Assembly: GCA_964019155.1 (NCBI GenBank)
Contig: OZ025241.1
Span: 24,592,982 to 24,656,981, forward strand
DNA: 64,000 nt
DNA from: Osedax fenrisi
Taxonomy: Eukaryota; Annelida; Polychaeta; Sabellida; Siboglinidae
Reading direction: 5' to 3'
Each line of letters begins with the position of its first letter. Position 1 is the first letter of the stretch. Shown in pieces: positions 1 to 11,440 of this stretch. The notes beneath the pieces were generated by a model. It saw only the letters and a list, made by a program, of their open reading frames with translations. It was not told the origin of the DNA and made no database searches. Made by a program: the position numbers and the translations under genes.

Positions 1-655
1 TTATTTTGTATATTTTTCCCATTAATTTGATTTTTTTAAAATACCCATATATTCGTTATCACCTCTTTGCTGATAACTTACAAATTTATACTTTTTTTCC
101 ACCTGGTTCTGATATTGATATAATTCAACCATCACTTGTTAACTGTATTAATGATTTAATCTCTTGGTTTTCCTGTAATTCACTTTCAATAAATATTACT
201 AAAACTGATAGCATTATACTTGCCAGATCTCTTTCTTCAAGTACTCTCACTCATCCATTCCTTATCTAACTTCCTATCTCAAACACCATCACTACTATAT
301 ATTTTACTATAAATAATGCATTAGATTACTCAGTACATATATCAAACACAGTCATCACTGATAATTATTTCCTGTATAATATAGGAAAGGCTCGCTCAAA
401 GCTAACATTTAATTTAACTAAATAATTATTACATTCATTAGTATTTAGTCGACTTAGATATTTTAATTCGCTTTTCATTAACATTCCGCAAAAATTGATG
501 ACAAAATTCGATTCAATACAACGTTGAGCTGTTCGCCTATTATTTAAGCTAGAGGTTAGTGATTTAACCATATCTATACATTCCATAATGACGACTCTTG
601 GATAGTTGCAGTTTCTAGATTTATGCAAGTTTCAACTTCTTTGCATTAATATATA
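1..655 (+). pseudogene. 3' remnant of a LINE reverse transcriptase (LINE B family)
   Basis: The frame from the window edge to about 269 reads as the reverse transcriptase palm of a CR1/L2-type non-LTR retrotransposon. It closely matches the LINE B copy at 8375-8833 (shared stretches such as IFLKYP, QIYT and SLSIN/SLSLN). The catalytic box reads FADN at 66-77 instead of Y/FADD, so the last aspartate is lost. A second plus-strand frame (about 360-650), broken by stops, carries the family's C-terminal pattern (YNIGKARSKLT, then SRLRYFNSL, then a LGWL-like motif). The 5' part lies outside the window. It is clearly a decayed copy. The minus-strand frame at 365-628 is only its shadow. Confidence 0.8.
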
Positions 656-1335
656 TAACTTTTAGCTGCATTACTTCCCATGTGAGGATATTTTCACAGT
701 TGTGGTTAGGTTGGGTTAAATTTTAATTTGTGAAGGTTTTTTGTAGCTACATTACTTCCCGAGTTAGCCTATATAAGTATATTGATATATGTCTTTGTGT
801 GGTCATTGATTTTAGAGTATTAGTAATTTTTCACAGTTGTGGTTATGTTGGGTTAAGTTTTAATTTGTTTAGGTTTTTTTTAGCTGCATTACTTCCCGAG
901 TGAGCCTATATAAGCATATTTATTTATATTGTTATTTTCACAGTTGTGGTTATGTTGGGTTAAGTTTTAATTTTTGTAGGTTTTTTTTAGCTGTATTACT
1001 TCCCGAGTGAGCCTATAAAAGCATATTTATTTAATTTATATTTTCACAGTTGTGGTTATGTTGGGTTAAGTTTTAATTTTTGTAGGTTTTTTTTAGCTGC
1101 TTTACTTCCCGAGTGAGCCTATAAAAGAATATTTTGTTATATTATTATTTTATGTGTTGTTGTTAGATTGTATTAAGTTTTAATATTGGTGGTTTTATTT
1201 AGCTGCATTACTTCCCGAGTTAGCCTATAAAAGCATATTCATTTATATTGTTATTTTCAAAGTTGTGGTTAGATTGGGTTACATTTTAATATTTGTGGTT
1301 TTTTTTAGCTGCATCACTTCCCGAGTACATTACAT
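656..1335. repeat. 106-107 bp minisatellite, about six copies
   Basis: A unit containing TTAGCTGCATTACTTCCC, then GAGTGAGCCTATAWAAGC, then TTCACAGTTGTGGTTATG recurs. The TAGCTG anchor lies at about 663, 744, 881, 988, 1094, 1200 and 1307. The last four intervals are 106-107 bp; the first two are irregular (81 and 137). Copies differ by a few bases each. It starts directly after a LINE remnant and ends about 50 bp before a GC-rich Helitron-like end, so it may be the interior of that element. No coding potential is seen. Confidence 0.85.
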
Positions 1336-1339
1336 CACA

Positions 1340-1388
1340 AAGTGAACGTTATGAGCCAACACGGGCGAATCAGGGCCCCGGCCACCTA

Positions 1389-1389
<1 letters not shown>
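1340..1389 (+). mobile_element. possible Helitron 3' terminus (CTAG followed by T)
   Basis: A GC-rich stretch with a GGGCCCCGGCC core, able to form a short stem, ends sharply in CTAG at 1386-1389 and is followed by (TA)n. Helitron 3' ends are a small hairpin about 10 bases before CTRR with insertion between A and T. The same CTAG-before-TATA layout occurs at 18640 and 19354. The 5' end was not found; the preceding minisatellite may be the body of the element. Confidence 0.35.
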
Positions 1390-1439
<50 letters not shown>

Positions 1440-1808
1440 TACTCAACAATTATATTATAATTATGATAATATTTAAGAAATAATTGAAGATACCCATATT
1501 TTCATTTAATACATTTGCGATTTACTATATTAAAAAACTAAATTAATAACTATTTATTATAACGGAACTTATAATAATTGTAGGTGTGGATACGTGTTGG
1601 GTGTTTCGTAATAATACGCATAATTATAAATATGTTATTGATTTTGGTTAATATAATATTTATTATATGTATGTTATTTATTTATACTATTATAACGCGT
1701 ATATTTATATATAGTTGTATGTTTTTATTTCTGTAATGTTGTATATGAATGCATATGTCTTATTTTGAAATATTTGTTATTTGTATTAATATTATATATA
1801 TATATATA
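1390..1808. other. (TA)n followed by AT-rich spacer
   Basis: A (TA)n tract to about 1433 is followed by AT-rich sequence with no recognisable gene. A second short (TA)n at about 1796-1808 abuts the truncated 5' end of LINE A. Confidence 0.6.
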
Positions 1809-4454
1809 GATCAAATACCTGATGATATTGATATGATGACTTTTAAACTTAAATTTTATAATATTTCTTATAATTATATACATATATGTTTATTATAAAG
1901 ACGACCAAATTATAATAAAAAATTGTTTTATGATTTTATTTATAAACATTTTTCTAATTTTAATTTTTCTAATTTAATTTTTTGTGGTGATTTTAATATA
2001 AATTTATTAGATAAGTTAGATTCTCATGCATTTTTTTAATATTTTAAATTAATTAGGATTAATTAGTAGACTTTCTGACACACCAATACGTATTACTAAT
2101 AAAATATCCACTCAAATTGATAATTTTTTTATCAATACTTTATTTGTTCCAGAATCTGTATCCGGTACTCTTTCAGCAGATATATCACACCATTTACCTT
2201 TATTTTTTAATTTTTCTTCTAATTATTCATCTAATAAAAATTCGCCTATCAAAACTAATTAATTATTAAAAAGAAATGTGTCTACGCAAAATATTATTAA
2301 TTTTACTAATGATCTAGCTGCATATGATTGGTCTACAATGAAAAACAGCAGTGATGTTAATAAAGCGTTTAATGTTTTTCTAGAAACTTTCAGTAATCTA
2401 TATGATAAAAATTGCCCATTTATTTCACATACGATTAATAATAATAAAAAAAAATTAATAATAATAGTATTATATGGATTAATAATAAAATTAAAAATGC
2501 TATTAAAAAAAAAAAAAAATTATATCGAGATTCTCTTACTTTGACAAATACAGTAAGTATTAATAGATATAAGATATATAGAAACAAGGTAAATGCTATA
2601 ATACGTAGACAAAAGAATGCAGCTTATAAACAATTTTTTTGTAACAATAATTGTTCAGATATGTGGGTTAAAATTAAGAAATTAACTATTCATAAAAAAT
2701 ATAATACCATTCCCGATAATATCTGTTATGGTAATAATATATTTAGTAATTGTGAAAGAAAAAGTGCATTTAACAAGTTTTTTAGTTCAATATCTACTGA
2801 TCTACAAGATAAGTACTTACCAATAGTTAATAGTGAAAATAGATCATCCCACGAGAGATATTTAAAAAATCCTCAAAAAAATACATTTTATTTTTCACCT
2901 ATATCTGCTAATGATATTTTTATAGCTATTGGGGATTGTAAATCTAAATCTTCATTAGATTTTTGTAACATTGACATGAATATAATCAAAATTGTATTTA
3001 ATTTTATTTTAGATCCACTAACTTACATTTTTAACTTAATAATTTGTGACTCTACTATTCCAGATAATATGAAAATATCAGTAATACACCCCCCTTTTTA
3101 AAAAAGGAAAACTAGATGATATTAATAACTATAGACCGATTTCCTTATTATCTCAATTTTCAAAGATTTTAGAGAAAATAATTTATAATAGATTTCTACA
3201 TTTTATCGACAAACATAATTTATTATATGCTAAACAATATGGTTTTATTAGAAATTCTTCAACTTCGCACGCACTATATGTTCACTATAATTTTATTGAA
3301 TCTAACTTAGAAAGGAATAATAAAGTAGCCTCATTATTTCTAGATCTAAAAAAGGGATTCGATCTTGTAGATCATAAGATTCTATTAAACAAGTTAAAAT
3401 ATTATGGTTTTAGGGGCACTTCTAATCGTTTAATTGAGAGCTATCTGAAATATCGAATGTTATCAACTAGAATAGATAATGAACTTTCTGAAAGAAATAT
3501 CATTAATGTTGGGGTACCACAGGGATCCATTTTGGGACCCTTACTTTTTATTTTATATATAAATGATATCCATATGACCTTACATAATTTAAATATTAAT
3601 TTTAATCTTATACTTTTTGCTGACGATACTTCGGTTAGCATTAGTGAACCAAGTAATAAGATTCTATGTAATAGTTTAAATTTAGTTATTTTAAATTTAC
3701 ATGAATGGTTCACTAATAATAGATTAATATTAAATATTGATAAAACAAAAGTATTACCTTACAAAGATGCTCATATTATTAAAGATATATCTATTAATTC
3801 AACTAATATATGCTTAGTATCTAGTTATACTTTTCTTGGTGTTATTATAGATAATAATTTAAATTTTAAAGAACATATAAGGAAAATACAATTGAAATTA
3901 TCACATGTTATTTATATATTAAGAAAGCTAAGCTATTTACCTATATATATTTTAAAGCTACTTTATAATTCCTTGTTTTTGCCTCATATCATGTATTGTT
4001 TAGAAATTTGGGGAAATAATTTTAATAATAACATTCAATGCATTTCAACTCTACAAAAAAGGCTATTCGAATTGTAAATAAAAACATCTTTTAAATTGTC
4101 AATAATATTTTTATTTTGACTAATACTAACAATTTATTTTTAAGTTCTAATATATTAAAATTTAAAGATTTAATAATTTATAAAAATATTTTATTCATGC
4201 ATAATGTACATTTAAAGAAATGCCCAAGCAGAATTTCATTATTATTTCCTACATATAATAATATATACAAAAATACTTTTCATAATTTTAAATTACCTTA
4301 TATAAAATCAAGCCGTCATCATAATTCATTATCATTTAAAGGCCCTAAATCATGGAATAATTTATGTTTAAATAATTTATTATTTACAAAAATTTATATA
4401 AAAAACTTAAAAAAAATATTAAAAAAACATCTTTTATCAAAATATGAAAATTAA
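1809..4454 (+). pseudogene. endonuclease-reverse transcriptase ORF2 of LINE A (broken)
   Basis: About 1830-2250 shows the end of an APE-type endonuclease: a RRPNYN motif (family: YRPP), FCGDFNINLL, a T..DNFF motif and SHHLPLFF where SDH is usual. Frames at 2278-2544 and 2541-3101 cover the linker. From about 3103 to 4077 one open frame without its own start carries the fingers and palm: NNYRPISLLSQFSKILEK, LFLDLKKGFDLVDHKIL, GVPQGSILGPLLFILYIND and the catalytic FADD at 3616-3627. The C-terminus continues to 4454 (FKGPKSWNNL). Frameshifts near 2045, 2450-2540, 3100 and 4080 (several at A or T runs) make it non-functional. Confidence 0.85.
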
Positions 4455-4667
4455 TTAAACAATTGATTGTAATCAATAATTATCTAATTTTTTTCTTTTT
4501 TTTACGGGTACTTTTTTTTACTATTTATTATATCTTTCAGTTTTTTAATTTTAGTTTTTATGTTGTATTTTTGTTTGGTTAGTTATTTCATTTCATTTAT
4601 AGTTTGGTATTCAGAATTCAACTCGTTTCTATGATTTGTTATATAACTTTTTATATATTTATTTTTA

Positions 4668-4815
4668 AACTTGACTTATTGATACATATTTTTTTATTCT
4701 TTACATCATCTATTTTAAACTTTACTTATTGATACATATTTTGTATTCTTTACATCATTTATTTTAACTTGACTTATTGATACATATTTTTTATTCTTTA
4801 CATTTTAATTATTTA
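4668..4815 (+). repeat. three tandem copies of a 50-bp unit in the LINE A 3' UTR
   Basis: CTTGACTTATTGATACATA followed by T-rich sequence and TTCTTTACATCA recurs at about 4671, 4721 and 4770. Short tandem repeats in the 3' UTR are common in CR1/L2-like elements. Confidence 0.7.
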
Positions 4816-4974
4816 TATTTACATTTTTTACTCATGAGAATCTAACTTATCTAGAATATGATGATTGGGGAAGTCCTCGAAAAAACAAATTCATTTGTTT
4901 ATTAACTTCTCCATTATTTCATGCTTTACAACATGAAATAATAAATCTGATTTATTTATTTATTTATATATATA

Positions 4975-6200
4975 TATGTAATATGTGGATTGTGGGGACC
5001 TTAGAGCGTCGACGAGTCCAGTATGACTGTTGATCAGGTGAGTGGTAATCTCCCCGTGTTGGGACGATTTGTATCAGAAAGAAAACAATAAAGATAATCT
5101 TGAATTCTATTTATTTATTGGTTACGCTCAATGTAGCAGTATACTAATATAATCCACGGTAAGTAGGCTATTATGCTGTTTAATGTTAACCATATATAGT
5201 TTATATTTAATACTAATCATTTTAATACAATAAAACTTAATACAATTATAATATTCATAGTAAATGTTATCGACGATTAATAAATAAATTAAATATTAAA
5301 TATAATAATATTAGGGCTGTATTTATATCTTTTATAATAAATGAACTCACATTTCACGGCAGATAATGGTAATGTAATATAATAATAATTTGTTAACTTT
5401 AATGTGTTTAAAAATAGTAAAAACTGTTATTCTATATAAGTAATAACTAAGATAATGAATTTCCTGTTATACAACAATTATACGAATTATAATTTTCAAA
5501 TCTTATTTCCGTGTTGATATCATATTACACCATAGAGCTAGAGAGAAAATATCTCTCTAACTCTATGCATGTCACACAGAAATAAACCTACAAATATAAT
5601 AATATTAACAGATAATGTATAGTATATATTAGTAGTTACCTAAGGTATAGAGATATTATACTTAATTCCATATATATGATATCATTATATATATATATAT
5701 ATATATTAAGTTTATATATGTTTGTCTCTTTAAATAAATATATATATATATATATATTTTTTTGTTTTTTTATGTGTGTATTTATAGTTTAAATGATATC
5801 GAAAATTGGGCATCGGAGAGCTAAACTGAAATTGAATTCGGATTCGTGAGATCCTCACAATTATCATGGAAAATGCAAATTTACAAAATCACCAATAATC
5901 GCTTTTTTTCTTAAAATGTAAATAATAGAATATTATAGCCTGAGTGTCCTATCCCCTCCTTGTATTAATACACTATGTAAATTGTGTAATATTAATATAT
6001 TTATTTAGCTTAATATTTATAATTGAATATCTATATTTTAATATTTATTAAAACCTATATATATATGCAGTCTATAGTATATAACACTACACAATATCAA
6101 TGCAGAATATAGTATATAATAGTCTTTTATATTATTTAGTATTGTTGTCCCTGGTATATTGAATGTGTATTATTATTAAATTATTATCGTAATACTATTA
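4975..6200. other. AT-rich spacer with one GC-richer island
   Basis: Mostly low-complexity AT sequence. About 4980-5170 is GC-richer, with an AATAAA at about 5090 and the inverted octamer GTGGATTR near both ends. It could be an LTR or MITE relic, but no clean termini or duplication were found. Short (TA)n tracts lie near 5685 and 5735. No gene is recognised. Confidence 0.4.
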
Positions 6201-6204
6201 TTTT

Positions 6205-6285
6205 ATTATTATTTTCTTCCCGCACGAGCGAAGGGGTCTAAATGACCCTATTTTAGTGCTAATAAACTCAATATCATCATATATA
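6205..6285 (+). mobile_element. LINE 3' end fragment with (ATC)n-type tail
   Basis: TTTTAGTGCTAATAAACTCA followed by ATATCATCAT is nearly identical to 63211-63254. The same signature in reverse occurs at 37562-37600, where it adjoins a LINE C-terminal frame. It is the 3' end of an L2/Daphne-like family, kept here without coding sequence and cut off by (TA)n. Confidence 0.55.
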
Positions 6286-6289
6286 TATA

Positions 6290-7149
6290 TATATGTAGCA
6301 GACTAACGTCTTTTATATTGTTAATGTAGTTATTTTGAAGTGTGTATTATATATTTTTAAATAGTTATTCTTTTATTTTATATTATGTAATAACTATAAA
6401 AGTATAAATGTTGTTTTTTGTTTATATTAATTTTTGTATTTGTATTTAATGTTATTTAGTTTATTATAATATAATTGGAATGGACCAATGAATTGTAGCG
6501 TTGCAATATTATAATCTGAATTATATTAGATTTAATAATATTATATACTTTTTGATTATTCCTTGTTACAGCATGTAGGTGTGTATAAAGTATTATTGTA
6601 ATATTCTATATAGTAATTTGTATATATTGTGTAATATAATATTATAATATTGTTTCTTTTTTCGATTGTTGAATAACGTATTAAATACAACGGTCCATAT
6701 ATTATTTTAATCCAATTATTATTACATATATATATATTTATTATTATTATTATCTATTAGTTCATTATATAATAAATAACGTATGCTATTTCAATTCTTT
6801 ATTTATGAATATATTACAAAAATAAATTATAATAAATAATATATATATATATATATATATAATATTAAAGATATTATTATTATAATATATTAAGAATACT
6901 ACTAATATTTAATTTATTAAATAAAATATTAATTATATTTAAAATTATTAACTCTGTAATTTATTTAAAGATGCAAACTATAATAGCTTGAAAACAGTAT
7001 GGGATAATCTAATATATGACAATGAGTCTAATATTGTATTAATATATAGTGGTTAGTATATTATAGAGTTTAGTTTAATATATGTAAATGAAAAATGATT
7101 ACATAAATTAATTATTTTAAAATCTGTATTATTAAACGATACCATATTT
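6290..7149. other. AT-rich spacer, nothing recognised
   Basis: Low-complexity AT sequence with scattered TA tracts (for example about 6840-6861). No frame, repeat family or terminus could be supported. Confidence 0.5.
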
Positions 7150-7806
7150 AATTATATTTATTTATTTTATTTATATATAGTTTATTGACTATAAAAACAC
7201 TGTGAGATTATAGGCGTCGTTAGATAATAAAAAACAAAAATAAATAGAGAACGAATAATAAAATAAAATAGAACGAATTACAATGACTTAAAATGAACAT
7301 ACAGTTTACTTTTAAACAATGACATTGATGTAACACAACGAATATCATAAGGAAGAGAATTCCAGCTTGTCGGAGCAATAACCGAGAAAGCAGATTCAGA
7401 GAATGCCAACGATGTAGATTGTTGCACCAACTTCATGATATGGCACTTCCGACTGGATCTGTTCGAACTATGAATAGTAATGGATTGAGCTAAATATTAG
7501 GAAATCCACGGTGAATAGCCATATGTGTAATACACAATAGCCTATATATATACAAATATATTTAAAATTAAGCCAGCCTAATGATCTCATTAAATCAGAT
7601 ATAGAAACAATTGAAGGTTTAGTTTATACATAGGTTGACAGGTAAATTACATAATAATGAACAGCAATATATAAGTCTGCTGAAAACTAGCGAGTGAATT
7701 AAACATTTCGTCATGGCGAAGGTAAGCTTATTACGAGATTTTCTAATATTATAAAGAAAATAGTTGGCAGTGCGAATCATGTTATTAATATGTGGAGAGT
7801 AGTCTA

Positions 7807-8224
7807 TGTTATATACTTTATAATGTGTGTATCTGTATAATGAAGATTATGACAAGTAACGATAACAATGTTTATTGGTGTATAGGGATGTCGTGCGTGA
7901 GTCTAGGTAGTGATACTTAGACTGCCGATTGATAGGGATACGGTCGTATATGTAGTCATATGCGCGTATCCCAATCAGGCGATTTCATCAGCCAATCAGA
8001 TGATTGTCTAGTGCACGTGTTCTTGGCGATACGGTTGGTTGCACGCGTACACGATACGATATAAACTATTCGTGCAGATATTACATAATATCGGTATATG
8101 AATAGGAATACATGTGCAGATACGTACATAGCGTATGCCTATACTATTATCGTATGCCCGATGTATTATTATGCTAATACATGTACATAGGGCATTAACT
8201 GTTATATATCCTATATATATAATA

Positions 8225-8296
<72 letters not shown>

Positions 8297-8329
8297 CATA
8301 TATATATATTTTTATAGATATACATATAT

Positions 8330-8372
<43 letters not shown>

Positions 8373-8395
8373 TATTATATATAGGATATATAACA
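7807..8395. mobile_element. 589-bp solo LTR inserted in LINE B
   Basis: The segment starts TGTTATATAC and ends GTATATAACA-like (GATATATAACA), giving 9-bp inverted ends with TG...CA termini. The pentanucleotide GTCTA flanks it on both sides (7802-7806 and 8396-8400). With insert and one GTCTA removed, the LINE B frame is continuous across the joint, which proves insertion. TG...CA ends, 5-bp duplication and length are those of a single LTR left by LTR-LTR recombination. The GC-richer core (about 7890-8100) holds two CCAATCAG boxes (7969 and 7994). A MITE with the same ends is the alternative. Orientation is unknown. Confidence 0.75.
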
Positions 8396-8398
8396 GTC
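8197..8398. repeat. 33-bp inverted repeat flanking (TA)n inside the solo LTR
   Basis: ACTGTTATATATCC at 8198 onward and its complement GGATATATAACAGT ending at 8397 bound a 135-bp core of (TA)n and (TATACA)n. The arms continue inward (AATATGAATAT / ATATTCATATT), so the block can fold into a long hairpin. The right arm is also the LTR terminus. Frames on both strands here (8008-8373 and 8224-8418) are microsatellite translations. Confidence 0.75.
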
Positions 8399-10613
8399 TA
8401 GGTGAGATGTTAGAGTAAAACCGAGGGTAGTTATAGATTCAGAAGTTGGTAGAGATAGTAAAAAAGGATGAGTGATTGATAGTGGAGAACTGGGTCTCGA
8501 AAATATGATAGTGTCAGTTTTAGTCATATTTAAGGAGAGAGAGTTATGAGAGAACCATTCAGTGAGATCAGTAATACAGTTAAACATAGAAATTTGAATC
8601 ATATCAGAATCACTAGAAATAGGAAATGACGTATATATCTGTATATCATCAGCATAAAGATGATAGTGAATATTGGGATATTTGAGAAAAATTGATTTAA
8701 TAGGGAGAATATAAATAATGAACAATATAGGCCCAATAACATAGCCTTGTGGTACACCATGCATGTTAACATAAGGAGGAGACAATGAGGAGTTAATCTT
8801 CACGGAAGATGTTCTTGATGACACAAAAGACATAAATCAACTGTGTACTTTACCGTATATGCCAATTTCATTAAGTCTAATTGAAAGAATATTGTGATCT
8901 ATGGTAGCAAAGGCACTAGATAAATCAAGTAGTACGAGATAGATAGCATTTTTTTATCAAGAGAATATCATTAATGATTAAAGTAAGGGCAGTTTCGGTA
9001 CTACGATGAGGAAGATACGCACTTTAATATTTATCAATAATAGCATTTGACGTAATGTAATTAATAAGTTGAGTGGACACAACTCGTTCTAAGGTCTTAG
9101 ATATTGATGATAACTTGATAAATTAGATTGTCAAGAGTAGTTTTTTTTTAAATCGGAATAATATATCAATATTTCATGGAGTGTGGAAGAATAGATGATA
9201 TAAGAGATCTATGAATTATTTCAGTGATAAGTCCAATAAAAGATGGTGATAATGAACGAAGTAGATTGAGTGGAATTGGATCAAGTGGGGCATTCGTTTT
9301 CAAGTTTGTCATCAGAGAGAGTACAAATTCATGTGTGGGAAGCGTAAAACATGACCAATGATTCAGATTGGATGTTAAATTGGGATTGAGTCATACCTAG
9401 TTGATGTTTGGAAGTACATTGATAATACTAGACATTTTTTGTTGGAAGAAATTGGCAAATAAGGAACAAAGAACTGAATCAAGTTTGTCAGGAAGATACT
9501 TGGTCTGGGTTTTACCTACTAAGGTGAAAGATAATTTGTAAGCTTGCTTAGAAGATATTCCATAACTACCGAGCATATCAGTAAAGTATGACGATTTGGT
9601 AGAGAGAAGTTTATTCTTGTAAAGCGATCGACAATCTTTAAATGCAATAAGATCAGAGTCAAGTCTAGAGGATGCATATTTACGTTGTATTCTACGAAAT
9701 AGTTGCCTTAGTTTAATAAGTTCAGTATTAAACCAGGGAGATTTAGAATAAGTTCGGTTAATAAGAGTAATGGAGGATGCAAAAATATCAAGCGAATGAG
9801 ATAATGCTAAATTAAAAGAATCAAAAAGTGTAGACAAATCAGAAGATATACTGTTGTTAAGTTGATGGAATACAGATTTAACAAACATTGGTTTATCAAT
9901 AGAGGATATTTTCCGAAATGATCTAGAAGGTCGATTAATTTGAGATACCGGCAAGTTCAAATCAAATAAAATGGCAAAGTGATCAGATATTAGAGAACTT
10001 TGAGTGGGATATGAAATTAAATTAGAATCAGCTAAAGATAAAACGAAGTCAATAGTATTACCATTGGTGTTAGTAGGAAAACAAATATGTTGTGTCAAGG
10101 AATACTCAAATACAAGGGATAAGAAATTCAGAGATAAGGAAGCATAATTATCATTATTAATTTGAATATTAAAATCACCAAAAATAACCGATATAATAGA
10201 TTCTAGGATAGAGGAGAGGTCAGTTAAGAAACTCCGTAGGCTAGATGAAGGTGGTCGGTAGATAAGTATAATTACAATGATAAATAAGGAAGGAAACTGA
10301 ATATTACAGATCAGAATTTCACATGAAGAGAAACATGGGGTAGATGATGAAATAAGCTTAAGTTCCGATGAGAATAACAGAGCTAAGCCGCCACCACGAT
10401 ATGATGTAGACCTATTAGCAAGCAATCATTTAAAACCATCTGGGGTCAGTTGATAAGCTAATGCAGAATCATCATTAGTTAGCCATGTCTCAGTAATAGC
10501 AGATATAGAACTATTCGAATCAATAATTGATTGAGTAATCAAATCAAACTATTACTTACTGATCTAGCATTAAGGAGTTGAAAAGAATACTTTTTGGGAG
10601 AGTGCACATGTAG

Positions 10614-11429
10614 TCATTCAACAGTTCTATCTTTTTTACGCGATTCACAGAAGGAAGCATATGATTGGGACCATGTCTCAAACTCTTCAGTACTATGATT
10701 ATAAGGATCAGCTTTCCAGTCAATAGGAACATCATCGATGTTAGAACGAAGTTGGTAGGTTAAACTCCTTCTATTAAAGACACACTTTAAATTAGTGATA
10801 CATACTTTGGTGGCATGAAAGAGAATACGACCAGTCTTAATGGTTTCAGGATCAATATATGGTCGTATAAATAGGGACTTAAAGTCTGATGAATGAAGAG
10901 ATGACCTTGAATGTAATAATCTATCGATCGTACAAGAAGATGATAGTACCAGATTTGCAAAGTGAGATCTAAAAGAGTAGTCCTTAATAGTGTTGGGATC
11001 AAGACGAATGTGAACAAATAGTGATTTGATATATGTTAAGTTTCTATAGGCAAGTAAAACATGTTCGATTACAATAGAAGGTTTGGATGAGCAAGAATAG
11101 GTAGGTGTGGGAGGCTTAGGATGAGTAGCAGTAGAAGAGGATGAAGGTAAGGTAGATTTAACAATATCAGAGTATTTAATAATAATATTATTAGTTTTCT
11201 CTTCTAAGGTTTTAATGGTATCCTGCATGGATATTTGATTTAACTGTATTTGATTTTTAATTTCTATTAGATTATTTGATATCGTCAGATTTAGATTTGT
11301 TATAATATTGTTTTTTTCTAAGTTAATATTTGTTAAATTCAATATTATTTTATTTTGATTTTAAATTATAGTATTTAGTTTTAAAATTAATTCTTCTTGT
11401 AATTCATTATTTTTTATTTTAGGCGGCAT
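10614..11429 (-). pseudogene. LINE B ORF1 (nucleic-acid chaperone type)
   Basis: I place the start at the ATG at 11427-11429 (MPPKIKNNELQEE). That frame has a single in-frame TAA near residue 23 and is then open to 10614, about 271 codons in all. The first ~80 residues are rich in N, L, I and E with heptad-like spacing, suggesting a coiled coil. A P/S/T-rich linker (SSSSTATHPKPPTPTYS) follows. The C-terminal half resembles the RRM-like or basic domain of LINE ORF1 proteins, which bind element RNA; that part is inference. ORF2 begins within a few bases of the stop. The 231-bp frame at 10787-11017 is a shadow. Confidence 0.7.
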
Positions 11430-11440
11430 TATTATTTAGT

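Larger units (their letters stand above)
1809..4970 (+). mobile_element. LINE A, 5'-truncated CR1/Jockey-superfamily retrotransposon
   Basis: Plus-strand non-LTR element that starts inside its endonuclease domain, directly after a (TA)n tract. It runs through reverse transcriptase into a 3' UTR with a 50-bp triplication and ends in a (TTTA)n-like tail at about 4950-4970 before another TA tract. Domain order, 5' truncation and short-repeat tail fit target-primed reverse transcription. It resembles LINE D (22591-26700) in the C-terminal half, including a KGP-[KS]-LWN-type motif. The exact clade cannot be settled by eye. Confidence 0.85.
7278..10605 (-). pseudogene. LINE B ORF2: endonuclease plus reverse transcriptase (interrupted)
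   Basis: In minus-strand order: an LLNARSVSN endonuclease motif near 10580, ITETWL near 10490, SYRGGGLALLFSS at about 10400, YRPPSS, FGDFNIQIN at about 10180, NTIDFVLS and ISDHFAILF. The open block is 9397-10425. The reverse transcriptase follows with stops (LVLLDLSSAFATIDH near 8930) and an open block 8375-8833 with HGVPQGYVIGPILFIIYI (the usual S after GVPQG is Y) and an intact YADD at 8645-8656. After the LTR insert the frame resumes in the C-terminal domain (YSPHINNMIRTANYF, SVIAPTSWNSLP) and stops at 7278. Breaks near 9000-9390 and 10530 make it inactive. Confidence 0.85.
7150..11440 (-). mobile_element. LINE B, nearly full-length CR1/L2-type retrotransposon split by a solo LTR
   Basis: On the minus strand: an ORF1 (10614-11429), then directly ORF2 with endonuclease and reverse transcriptase ending at a stop at 7278, then a short 3' UTR. 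A 589-bp TG...CA insertion at 7807-8395 splits ORF2. The 3' boundary (about 7150-7180) and 5' boundary (just beyond 11430) are estimates. The window's first 655 bp are a second copy of the same family. Decay is moderate: scattered stops and a few frameshifts. Confidence 0.88.

Noticed and set aside
4978..5170. LTR or MITE in the GC-richer island
   Set aside because: There is an AATAAA and a GTGGATT inverted pair, but no clean TG...CA ends, no target duplication and no second copy in the window.
8008..8418. YIYIYI-type frames here and at 13152-13514, 29984-30223 and 36322-36537
   Set aside because: They are (TA)n translations. Only non-repeat flanks were considered as evidence.
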